From contig SZWC01008539.1 in NCBI GenBank assembly GCA_023375785.1, positions 35,123 through 99,122 of the forward strand: a DNA stretch of 64,000 nt. The letters are read 5' to 3'. Shown here in pieces: positions 10,341-19,975 of this stretch. The notes beneath the pieces are model-generated. The model was given only the letters and a program-made list of their open reading frames with translations. It had not been told where the DNA came from and did no database searches. The DNA comes from Penium margaritaceum. Its lineage: Eukaryota; Streptophyta; Zygnematophyceae; Desmidiales; Peniaceae. A program made the position numbers and the translations under genes. Within the stretch, counting starts at the first letter, position 1, and every line of letters begins with the position of its first letter.

Positions 10341-11370
10341 GGTAGCAGAACCAGCAGCTGACGAGACAGTGGGAGTAGAAATCCTTCCTGACCCAGTCTC
10401 TTCCGATCCTTCCTCTAATGTGACAGTGGGAGAATCACTCTACTCTCGCATGTCTGATACAACACATACAACAGCCTCATCGGTAGAAATAGAGGAGGGA
10501 GATGGAGCACTACCAGCAGCAACAGTTGTGCCAAGAGCACCGCGCCACCTGCCCGCTAACGCTCTAGCACTAGGTCGCAGGTACCTTCCTAGGGTGCGTT
10601 ACAAGCCTGGTGAGCGCGGCCATTTTTGGATGTTGCAGAAATCAGAACAGATGAACGTTGCTGTTGTAGCAGATTCAGACGAGCCAATGTCATACAAGGA
10701 GGCCATGGTTGCACCGGATGCAGCAGATTGGGTGCAAGCCGTGCAGGAAGGGATACAGTCGCAGCTGGACAACGGCACATGGGAGGTTACTGAGCGTTCA
10801 TCCGGACGTAAGGTGATCAAGTGCAAGTGGGTGTTCAAGAAGAAGCGGGGAGTTGATGGTAACCTGGAAAAGTACAAGGCGAGGCTGGTCGCCAAGGGCT
10901 ACTCGCAGCACGAGGGCATCGACTACACAGAAACGTTTGGCCCTGTTGCAAAGTTTGCCTTTGTGCGCACGCTCCTCTCTTATGCAACAGCTGAGGACTT
11001 CGAGGTTCACCACATGGATGTCAAGACAGCATTCTTGAATGGTGACTTGGAAGAGGGGATCTACATGGAGTAGCCGGAAGGATTTGTCATGGATGGCCAC
11101 GAGTACCTGGTTTGCAAGCTGCAGAAGTCCCTGTACGGCCTCAAGCAAGCGTCGCGTGCTTGGAAGTTGAAGTACGATGCGGAGTTGCAGTGCATGGGGT
11201 TTGAGCGCAGCAAGTGCGACTACAACGTGTATTGCTGGCAGCATGAGCATGAGATCCTCATCATCATTGTCTTTGTGGATGACATGGTTCTCCGTTCGAA
11301 TAGCATGTCTGCAGTGCAGGAGTTCAAGGACGCCACAAAGAGCGCTTCCAAATGTCTGATCTCAGAGAGG
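10341..11370 (+). pseudogene. A1 linker and reverse transcriptase
   Basis: An acidic Ser/Thr/Ala-rich linker (10341-10670) leads into the copia RT domain: PMSYKEAMVAPDAADWVQAV, the NGTWEV block, KCKWVFKKKRGVDG, KARLVAKGYSQHEGIDY, ETFGPVAKF, HHMDVKTAFLNGDLEE, LYGLKQASRAW and the catalytic FVDDM (about 11269-11283). A long readable frame spans 10195-11073. The domain order after integrase places it firmly in Ty1/copia. Fossil. Confidence 0.95.
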
Positions 11371-12200
11371 CGTCATACTTCCTCGGCATCCAGATCACAT
11401 TTATCGCAAATCACGTTCTCTCTCGATACAAGAGAGTCGCTACATCGAGCTCATCCTACAGTGGTTCGGCATGGAAGAGGCTAAACCCATCGGCACGCCG
11501 CAGGAGACGCTGCACTACCTTGTGAGGTTTAATGTAGAAGTACCAGAGCGCTGTCGGCAACCTCATGTACTTCATGGTGGCAACCAGGCCGAACCTCGCA
11601 CAGGCTGTTAGCGTTGTGAGCCAGCACATGGCAAACCCCGGACCTGAGCACCAGAAGGCAGTAAGCGGATTTTCCGCTGCCTTGCTGGAACCATCAACAT
11701 CGGCATGACGTACAACGACAACGACAACAACATCATCGGATACACAGATGCACATTGGGCTTCAAACCCTCAAGAGCGTAAGTCCATCTCTAGGCATGTG
11801 TTCCTCATGAATGGTGGGGCCATCAGCTGGTGCAGCAAGCGGCAGGTGGTCATGGCCACCTGAAGTACAGAAGCTGAGTACGTCTCTCTCAGCTTTGGAG
11901 CCAAGGAAGCAGTTTGGCTTCAGCGTTTCATGGCAGAGATGAGTGGGAGTACAGCAGTTCCAATTTCTGTGCACGTCAACAACCAGAGCGCAATCACACT
12001 CGCCAAGAATCCTGAGCACCATGCACGCACCAAGCAGATCGACATTGCATATCACTTCATCAGGCACATGGTGTAGGAGGGTGCTATCAAGTTGGAGTCT
12101 ACTCCAACCAGCAAGCACGTCGCTGATTTTTGCACCAAGACAGTGACCCGTGAGAAGCAACAGTTCTGCATGAAGGCGTGTGGACTCAGCCCACTTTGAC
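11371..12200 (+). pseudogene. A1 RNase H and C-terminal tail
   Basis: RNase H region of copia pol: the GSLMY-like block near 11555, the SISRHVFLMNGGAISWCSK block near 11790-11850, TEAEYVSLSFGAKEAVWLQ at about 11870-11925, and the NNQSAI..AKNPEHHARTKHID block at about 11980-12045. RNase H removes the RNA strand during reverse transcription. It ends just before the polypurine tract. Broken. Confidence 0.9.
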
Positions 12201-12205
12201 CGCGG

Positions 12206-12218
12206 CAAAGTGGGAGAT
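12206..12218 (+). other. A1 polypurine tract
   Basis: AAAGTGGGAGAT immediately before the 3' LTR (TGTTGG at 12219). Purine-rich and in the right place to prime plus-strand DNA. Confidence 0.8.
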
Positions 12219-12954
12219 TGTTGGTAAAGGAGCCATCTGGCTCAGTTTCAGGTCCACAGGAGCAAGTTTCAGGAACGTACCAGATACCTCCTTCGATCGT
12301 CTATCAAACTCCACCATTGGAAAGATCAGGTGCCAAAATGTCTACAGTCCAAGTTTGAGGCCGATCTATGGTCGGATTGGGAGATATGAATTTTCGTAGT
12401 TTTCAGGGTGTTCGACCGCCGATATCCGGGTAATCATGGACGATGGCTCCATGCCTTAGCCTGAGAAAAGAAAAAGGCAAGAGGTCCAGGGTCAAGACCT
12501 GATGGGAGAAATATCAAAAAAGGCCCTTGGTCTTAGGACTGCCTTGTCAGAGTGTACTGACTAGGATAAAGGTACCTTTCCTTAGTTTTTAGGTGAGGTG
12601 AGATCCTTGTGTGCTAGCCATGGAGACATGTCGATTCTCCGTGGGATTGTGGATTATGTGACCACTAGGATTGTGCCATAAGAGTATTCTCTAGCACTCT
12701 AGGTTGTGTGTGAGTGGTCAACCTGATTGCTAGGCTGATTTCCTCCCTTTTCTGAGATTATAGACTCTAGTGTGTGAGCCTTAGCCTCCATGGCTAAGTG
12801 GTGTGGCTTGTGAGAGGGCTGACTTGCCCAAGCTCTAGTCTATATGTACTCCATCATTTTGAGTGATTGAACAACTATTCTTCAGCACAAGTGATGCCCT
12901 TCCAGTCCCACATGCTCGCTGCTCCAAGGCTCCTTCTCTCCTCCAGATCCAACA
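12219..12954 (+). repeat. A1 3' LTR
   Basis: 736 bp, TGTTGGTAAAGGAGCC to ...AGATCCAACA, followed by the right target repeat GCATC. Confidence 0.95.
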
Positions 12955-14265
12955 GCATCGCTGTTATAAACGATCTGGAGGTTTACTTGATAGACGTGGA
13001 AACACCTTTCCTCTTTGGGAAACTAGACAAAGAAGTGCTGATGGGAGTACCCGAGGGAGTGAAAGCTTTAGACCGAAGGGCTTGCAAAGGGGTCAAACTA
13101 CTCTATGGACTGAAGCAGGCCCTAAGAATGTCGTAAAAAGAGATGGACGGCTTCATAGCTGGACTCTTCTACACGTACTACTAGAATGACCCTAGTGTAT
13201 ATGTGTGGGAGGATGAGCAAGGCTTGATGGTGGATGACCTGATAATTTGCTTGTCATTTGACGAGCTGTAGAACAAGCTCAAGACAAATCTCTGCAATAA
13301 ATTCAAGCTGAAGGACATGGGTCTGCTCGAGGTCCATCTCGGGATAGCCATCCATGGGAATGGAGCAGTACGGACCATCGAGCTGAATGTGACCGAATAT
13401 ATCGTGGACGGTACAATATGGAGGTGTGCAAGCTCATCAGCAAACCCATGACAACAGACATCAAGCTCTCCTCCTTCACGAGTCACAGTAGAGAAGTAGA
13501 ATGGCATGAGATGGAGAACATTCCCTACGAGTCTGTTGTTGGCAACCTCATGTATGCCATGGAAGGAACACGCCGAGATATTTGCTATGTGGTCGGAAAA
13601 ATGAGCAGTTCTATGGCCAATCTAGGACCACAACACTGGCAAGGAGTCAAGCGCATCATGCGCTATGTACAGAATACGTGACACATGGGACTCCACTTTG
13701 GAGGCCAAGAAGGATTTGACCCGTTGTGGCTGGTGTTCTACACAGAAGCGCACTCGGGAGGAAGAATCGATGACAGAAACTCAACCTCGGGCTTTGTAGG
13801 CCTCTTGAACGGTGGTGCAGTCTCTAGGACAAGCATAAAGGAACAGTGTCTCTCCCTCTCTACTGCTAAGGGAGAGCACATCGCTCTGTTACAAGGATGC
13901 AAGGAGATACAACGGTTACGCAATTTACTTGCCAAGAAGAAAGTGTCTCAAACAGAGGCAATAGGCGTCAGCATCCACAACAAGAGCGCGATAATATCAT
14001 GGGATGATGTCATCTCCCGGTGGACCAAGCACATTGACATCACGTACCTCTACTCATACGACCTAGTTGCAAAGGAGATCGTGGACCTGGAATACGAAGA
14101 GACCAGGAAGATGCTAGAAGATTGTATGACAAAGGCGTTGGACAGCGAATTGCATTCAGTAGGCACTCGAGGCATCAGTAAGGTCAATGTAGCGCATGAA
14201 GACTGAAGCCAAGACTGCTGGAGAGAGGAGAGATCTCAAAGCACATGGACAGAGGTGGAAGGGAG
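12955..14265 (+). pseudogene. Copia-B (B1) RT and RNase H right of A1
   Basis: Resumes Copia-B pol directly at the A1 target repeat: EVYLIDVETPFLFGKLDKEV (copia MDVKTAFLNG block), LLYGLKQALR, then VDDLII-like and NKFKLKDMGLLEVHLGIA-like blocks. RNase H follows in the frames at 13418-13681 and 13685-14206 (GNLMYAMEGTRRDICYVVG, STSGFVGLLNGGAVSRTS, STAKGEHIALLQGCKE, HIDITYLYSYDLVAKEIVDL, MLEDCMTKALDSELH). Ends with the family's 3' tail and polypurine region. Broken, but among the better Copia-B RNase H copies. Confidence 0.9.
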
Positions 14266-14269
14266 AGTT
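14254..14269 (+). other. B1 polypurine tract
   Basis: GGTGGAAGGGAGAGTT directly before the LTR start TGTTGATG at 14270. The equivalent tract is seen before the LTR at 46161. Confidence 0.75.
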
Positions 14270-15038
14270 TGTTGATGTGATATGCTCCTTGTCCATGGCT
14301 GATACTTGGACAGGCACCGGATGGACTAGGCATGCACTGTTCCCTTGAAGTAAATCTTCTAAGTCTGGTCGAGATAGACAAGGCATGCACTGCTCCTTTG
14401 GAGCAAGTCCCCTTGGTCTTATCTGGATAGCATAGCCAGCAAACACTACGTAGGACAACTCCTTGTGGCTGAGACGTTCTAGAGCTAGTATGTAGAGTGA
14501 TAGATCATTGGGTGAAATTCCAGCCTTGTGACTATTTTTTTTGTGACCAAAAGGGGGAAAGGAAGATCCTACAAGACATCTTAGAACACTTCAAGGTCCT
14601 TCCTAATGGCTGGCGCCACTTGGCGATCACAAGGAGCACCATGTAGGTAGGGAGATAACGCAATCTAGATTTCCCTCAAAGAGGCTCATCCAAGGAGCCA
14701 CTATGCGCCTAGGCTAGAGGGTGGCTCTAGAACTATAAGAACTTGTCAGTTTCCTGACATTGAGTTCAGTTCTTACCTTTGAGACTCCTCACAAAGTTGT
14801 CCACCAGAGGCAGACACTAAAGAAGCATTGTATTGTCTAAGTCCCATGAGCTCACTCCTCGTGCAAAAGTGACAGGGTGCAAAGGACACATTGCAAAGAA
14901 GTGATTCATATGGGCTGCTTTGTGTAGAACCTTGGTTTTGAGGGTGATATTATCTATTGGTTGCAATACCAAGAGCGGTCGACGGGAACCATTCTACCGG
15001 AATCCATTTTCTAGATCGTCGCTTCAGGTAGGTTGACA
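14270..15038 (+). repeat. Copia-B 3' LTR of B1
   Basis: 769 bp, TGTTGATGTGATATGC to ...AGGTAGGTTGACA. The U3 part holds two copies of a GGCATGCACTG-led unit about 53 bp apart (about 14329 and 14382). The inverted ends TGTTGACCTG-like/CAGGTTGACA are longer than usual for copia LTRs. It faces an inverted LTR at 15097-15871 across 58 bases. Confidence 0.92.
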
Positions 15039-15096
15039 TGCTCATCCTTCCGAAGAAAACCACTAGGGTCATTTTGGCAGTGCGTGAAGGTGAGCC
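15039..15096 (-). pseudogene. Copia-B RT scrap between two inverted LTRs
   Basis: 58 bases similar on the minus strand to Copia-B RT at 13157-13213 and to 18297-18355. Too short to be more than a relic. Confidence 0.7.
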
Positions 15097-15871
15097 TGTC
15101 AGGTTGAGACCTGCTTGAGGCGATAGTCTAGAGAACGGGTTCTAAAACTATGGTTCCCGCCAACCACTCTTGCTATTGTAACCAAGAGATGATATCGCCC
15201 TCATACCCAGTATTCCACACAGAGCACTTCCTTACACTGTGTCCTTAGCACCTGGTCACTTTCGTGCGAGGAGCGAATTCCTGGGGCGTAGACCAACCAA
15301 TGTTTCTTTAGTGTCTACCTCTGGTGGACAGCTCTCTTACGAGTCTGAAAGGTGAGAAATGTACTCAATGACAGGAAACTAACAGGTTCTTTTAGTCCTA
15401 AAGCCAGCCTCTAGCCTAGTTGTGTAGCGGTTCCTTGGATGAGCCACTTTGGGGGAAATGTGGATTGCGTCATCCTCCCCTGCATACATGGTGCTCCCTC
15501 TGAGTGGCAAGTGGTTCCAGCCACCAAGGACCTTGGAATGTTCTAAGATGCCTCTTAAAACCCTTTCTCCCCCTTTGGGTCATAAACAAAATTAGTCACC
15601 GGGCTGGGATTTGACCGTGTAATCTCTAAGTCACTGGGATTAGTCACAAGAAGTAACTGTGGAACGTCTAAGCCACAAGGAGTTATCCTAGGTAGTGTTT
15701 GCTGGCTATACTATCCAGATAGGACTGAGGGGACTTGCTCCAAAGGAGCAGTGCATGCCTTGTCTATCTGGACCAGACGTAGGGGACTGAATCCAAGGGA
15801 GGAGTGCATTCCTAGTCCATCTTGTGCCTCTCCAAAGATGAACCATGGACAAGGAGCATATCAAGTCAAGA
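15097..15871 (-). repeat. Copia-B LTR, inverted
   Basis: About 775 bp minus-strand LTR ending ...gagcatatcaagtcaaga at the outer end. The RNase H tail of the same orientation follows on its right, so it is the 3' LTR of the copy at 15872-16966. Confidence 0.88.
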
Positions 15872-16966
15872 ATTTTCTTTGCACCTCTATCCCTTAGCTG
15901 TAAGATCTCTCCTCTCTCTAGCAGTCTTTGCCTCTGTTTCGTCCGCTACGTTGACCATACGGATGCCTCTAGTACCTTCAGAGTGCAATTTACTGTCCAA
16001 TGCCTTTGTCATGCAATCTGCGAGCATCTTCCTCGTTACCACATATTCGAAGGCCACGATGGCCTTTCTAACCAGGTCGCGTGAGTAGTGGTACCAAATG
16101 TCGATTTCCTTGGTCCGCCGGGAGATGACATCATCATATGGCATTTTCATGGCGCTCGTTCTGACGATGCGGACCTCTCTTACCTCCGTTTGTTGCACTT
16201 TCATCTCGGCAAGCAAAGTGCGTACCTACTATGCCTCCTTGTATGCTTCTGACAGAGCGATGTACTCTGCCTCAACGGTAGAGAAGGAAACGCGGTATTA
16301 CTTTGTTCTTACCTAAGAGACTAAACCACTGTTCTAGAGGCACACAAAGCGTGAGGTAGACTTCCTGTCATCAATTCATCCTCTCAAGTTGGCGTCTGTG
16401 TAGTACACTAGCAGTAGCGGGTCAGATCCTTCTTGGCCTCCAAACTCGAGTAGTATGTGTCGGGTCTTGTCTAGATAGCGCATGATGTGCTTGACTGCTT
16501 GCGAGTGTTGTGGCCGTGGATTGGCTACAAACTTGCTCACTTGTCCTAGAACATAACAAAGATCAAGGGGTATTCCTACCATGGCATACATGAGGCTGGT
16601 AATTGCAGACAGGTAAGGAATGTTCTCCATCTCACACCGTTCTGCGTCCGTGCTGGAGCTGATTGAGAGGAAGACTTCATGTCTCTTGTCATGGGTGTGC
16701 TGATGGGCTTGCCGCCTTCCATGTTCTAGCGTTTGAGGACCTCCATGATGTACTTGGTCTGATTCAGCTCGATGGTGCCTACTGCTCGGTTGTAGTGGAC
16801 GGCTATCTTGAGATAGAATTCGAGCGAACCCCTGTCCATCTTCACCGTGTTGCTGAGATGTCTCTTTAGCATGTTCATAGCTGGAGCGATGAAAAGCAGA
16901 TGATCAGGTCATCCACGTTGAGTGCAACCAGCGTCAAACCTTGCTCATCCTCTTACATATAGACAC
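15872..16966 (-). pseudogene. Copia-B RNase H and RT, inverted
   Basis: Minus-strand fossil pol. The readable frames show LAEMKVQQTEVREVRI, MPYDDVISRRTKEIDIWYHYSRDLV and MLADCMTKALDSKLHSEGTRG (15887-16216) and NIPYLSAITSLMYAMVGIPLDLCYVLGQ (16376-16630), then RT towards 16966. It mirrors 13190-14265 and is clearly diverged from it, so it is a separate copy and not a fresh inverted duplicate. Confidence 0.88.
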
Positions 16967-17054
16967 TGTCAACCTGCGTGAGACAACGGCCTAGAAAAGA
17001 GGAACCATTGTGTTGGACCTGGTTTTCTAGACCGTCGCCTCAGGCAGGTTGACA
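16967..17054. repeat. Fold-back of two Copia-B LTR inner ends
   Basis: The minus-strand LTR inner end (16967-16998, TGTCAACCTGCGTGAG...) and the plus-strand LTR inner end (17023-17054, ...CAGGCAGGTTGACA) form 32-base inverted arms, 28 of 32 paired, around a 24-base loop. The left half abuts the inverted RT, the right half leads into a plus-strand primer site. Confidence 0.85.
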
Positions 17055-18066
17055 AAGAGTTATGGGCCCATACTAAATAGTTGTAAGGCACGCTTCTGTA
17101 CACTCTCTTGCACTCTCTATCTTGCAGCGCGCATCAGCTCTATCAGCTCCATGTACTCCATGCACTCCTTCAGCTCCGACGGCGTGTGCTGGCACTTAGC
17201 AAAAAAAGGCCAAGGATAAGCTCTGCCCTTGGAGGTACGACCCTTGGGCCCTAAGAAGGAAAAGCTCTGCCCTTGGACATACGACCCTGGGTCGCTAGTG
17301 TGCGTTCGTCTTTCTTTGCAGGTGATCAATAGCTAAGGGATAAGTGACGGGTCTGCACCTTATAAACCGGTAGCAAAGAACAGCCTTTATCGGCCTGAGT
17401 GAAGCACAGAAGTAGAGAAGTAGTATGACGACACTCGCGACGCTCACTCTCGAGTAGGTCAATGGCGGGATGTCAAAGTTCACAGGGTTTGGTTTTCCCT
17501 TGTGGAGATGGCAATTTGAGATTGTCATGAGGGTGCGTTGTTGCTTGAAGAGGTTCCTTGGAAAAGAGGTTGAAACTCCAAAAAAGATCCTGGATATGAA
17601 GCGTGGAGTGTAAAAAATGACATGGCGGTTGCGATTCTTGTGACATCAATGCATGAGTGACAACATGTCCACCTCCAAGGTATCACGCATGCATCAAAGG
17701 CTTATGAGAAGCTTGCACGTGTACACCAATCAACGACTCTTGCAAATGGCATCTTCATCCTTCAAAAGCTGGTTTCCATCAAGGTGAGCAAGGGAGGGTC
17801 AATTCCGGACTTCCTGTTGTAGTTTGATAGACTTCTGAACCAAGTAACCCAAATGAATTGGGAAATCGACACCAACATGCAGGCCATGATCCTCCTCATG
17901 GCGCTACGTGAGAGCTGGGGTCCTCTGATCACCGTCTTTATATGTTAAAAGGAGGAGCATTTGACGTATGAGGCAGCGTCCCAGTACGTGCGTAACAAGG
18001 CCATGCATCGCAGCAGTAGTTAGGCTAACATCTTAGCCTATGTTGCATAGTATGACGGTCATGGCA
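17055..18066 (+). pseudogene. Copia-B primer site, leader and gag N-part
   Basis: The primer site at 17055-17069 (AAGAGTTATGGGCCC) matches the complement of the initiator tRNA-Met anticodon arm. The leader contains the CTCCATCAG-like 9-bp repeat (about 17125-17175). Gag starts near 17425 and shows FPLWRWQFEIVM, then the helical region up to 18066, parallel to the minus-strand frame at 57648-58157. Gag is then interrupted by inverted pol sequence. Fossil. Confidence 0.85.
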
Positions 18067-19440
18067 GTTGTAGCACTTGAGGAACTCCATAATGTACTTG
18101 GTCTGGTTTAGCTCGATGGTGCCTGCTACTCGACTGCAGTGGACGGCTATCCTAAGGTAGAACTCGAGCTGACCCATATACTTCATCTTTAACCTGTTGT
18201 TGTGATCTGTCTTCAACTTGTTCAACGGCCCGACTTACGACAAGCAGGTGATCATGTCATCCATGTACAGTGCAACCTGCATCAAGCCTCGATCATCCTC
18301 TCGCAAATAGACACTGGGGTTATTGCTGTACTGTGTGAAGGTGGGCCCAGCCATGAAGCCAACCATCACCTTCTACCACATCCTTGGGGCATGTTTTAAC
18401 CTGTAGAGTGGTTTGACCAGTTTGTAAACATTGCTTGATGAAGCTTTCAGTCCCTTGTACACATCCATTAGCACTTATCTGTCTAGCTTCCCATAGAGGA
18501 AAGCTGTCTTGGCATCCATTTGGTGGACCTCCATATTGTTTGCATTAGCGATACCCAACATGGATGAGATGTAGGCAAAGATGATGACACGCGCGAAGGT
18601 CTCCTCGTACTCTGAGCCTGTACGCTCGAAAAACCCCTTCGCCACAACTCTTTCCCTGTACTTGTCAATAGTAGCTCCCTGGTTGAACATTTTTTAGAGT
18701 ATCCACTTTGACCCTACCACGTGCACATTTATTGGCCTGTCCATGTGGACCCATGTTCCGTTATCTTAAATGGATGAGAGTTCACTATCGACTACCTGTA
18801 TACATGTTGCCGCATCTAGCATGTTCATAGCCTTTGTCATGATCACAAGCTCTCTATGAGCCAAGCATGAGCAGCTCAATCCGGTCCATTTTGTACTCTC
18901 AACATCGTACTTGAGCGGAGGTTTCTTTAGCGCATCCTACCCTGGAATATAGCTGGTGGTGTTTGAAGGCTTAGTTGCTTCGGTAGCTCCTACGCTGCCA
19001 ATGATCTGTTGTTCGAGGTAGAGCTACCAGCCTCAGAGCTTGACTTAGAGGCCTTGCACGACTCAGACTTAGTATCAAAGTTCCTCGCAATGTCAGCCCA
19101 CACAGCCACTCAATGTGTAACACCAACCTTCACTGGCACCATTTGCTAGTTCTCAAGTGCATGATCACATGACTCGAGGAAGACAACCCACTCACCTGCT
19201 TTGGGAGCATGGTTAGGTTCCAATGACTCTCCCTCGCTAAGTGTCCTTTCTTCAAACTCAATATCTCGAATCCTCATTAGCTTTCCACCTGTTTGATCCC
19301 ATAGCCTCTACGCCTTGTGTGAAGTGTCATATCTAATCATTACACGCTTACAAGCGCGTTCATCAAGCTTGCCACTTCCTTCTCCTGCTTTGACCTTTGC
19401 CCAGACAGAATAACCAAAGACCGTGGCGCTGCCTCCTATG
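18067..19440 (-). pseudogene. Copia-B integrase C-part to RT, inverted inside gag
   Basis: Minus-strand pol running from the integrase C-terminal region (about 19440-19060) through the linker into RT: IDKYRERVVAKGF, EETFARVIIFAYISSML, EVHQMDAKTAFLYGKLD (18475-18690), then LKMKYMGQLEFYLRIA and KYIMEFLKCYN (18025-18225). It splits the plus-strand gag of the surrounding copy. No LTRs lie at its edges, so it is not a simple transposition. Edges are good to about 20 bases. Confidence 0.85.
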
Positions 19441-19975
19441 TTTGCAAACATCAGTCCAAGCCGTGACGCTGCAGGAAGAGGCAATGCTTGTAGTGGTAAG
19501 GGTTCAAAGCGTCCTTGGAAGTGCCACAGCTTTGGCAAGCCTAGGTATTTGGCACGAGAGTGTAGGGCTACCAAGAAGGAAGACGAATATCATGGTGGTA
19601 GAAACGAGGGCAAAAGAAAGGGTAAGAAGGAGTTGATGAACATAATGGCTGAGAGCATGCCGACAACCAGGGAGGTGGCAATGCTCAAGCCTGGAGCCTA
19701 CAGGCTCGACTCTGGTATGAACCACCACTCTTCAAGGGACAATGATGATTTCATCCCCATTGGGAACACCGAACGTTGCCTCACGTATGCCAATGGCAAC
19801 CTTGTTCATGCACAAGGCGAGGGAGATAAGTTGATGAGTATCAATGTGAACGGTGCTGAAAAAACACTTGAAGCTAGAGAACATTGTCTTTATGCCATCT
19901 TTTGCAACAAACCTCTTGTTAGTGTCCAAAATCACAAACCAAAACATGACGGTCCTCTTCACACTGGAGGAGGAG
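19441..19975 (+). pseudogene. Copia-B zinc knuckle and protease region
   Basis: Continues the gag at 17055-18066: CHSFGKPRYLARECRATKKE is a CCHC zinc knuckle (about 19519-19580). Then comes a protease region with GAYRLDSGMNHHSSRDNDDF (the LDSG-type active-site block), GNTERCLTYANGNLVHAQGEGD and FMPSFATNLLLVSKI. It stops at the Gypsy-D LTR. Readable over 19423-19992, unusually long for this family. Fossil. Confidence 0.88.

Larger units (their letters stand above)
6614..12954 (+). mobile_element. Copia-A element A1, end to end
   Basis: A 6.34 kb Ty1/copia element with both LTRs (6614-7351 and 12219-12954), primer site, leader, gag, protease, integrase, RT, RNase H and polypurine tract in the canonical copia order. 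Target repeats are GCATG on the left (6609-6613) and GCATC on the right (12955-12959). The LTRs differ at roughly 9 percent of positions by eye, so the insertion is not recent. The coding part is broken at something like ten places. It is the best preserved Copia-A in the window and serves as reference for the other Copia-A fragments. Confidence 0.95.
6485..15038 (+). mobile_element. Copia-B copy (B1) interrupted by Copia-A
   Basis: Plus-strand Copia-B: part of RT at 6485-6613, then the A1 insertion, then RT to RNase H at 12955-14265 and the 3' LTR at 14270-15038. The two sides of A1 belong together because the uninterrupted copy at about 44620-44700 runs straight across the same point. No 5' LTR belongs clearly to this copy. 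A fossil with many breaks, older than A1. Confidence 0.85.

Noticed and set aside
10798-11250. 150-residue minus-strand frame across A1 RT
   Set aside because: Shadow of the well-supported plus-strand RT.
13190-16966. Recent hairpin duplication
   Set aside because: The two arms differ visibly throughout, so they are independent older Copia-B copies.
17055-17069. Possible tRNA gene remnant (GGGTTATGGGCCC)
   Set aside because: No cloverleaf around it; it directly follows an LTR end, so it is a primer-binding site.
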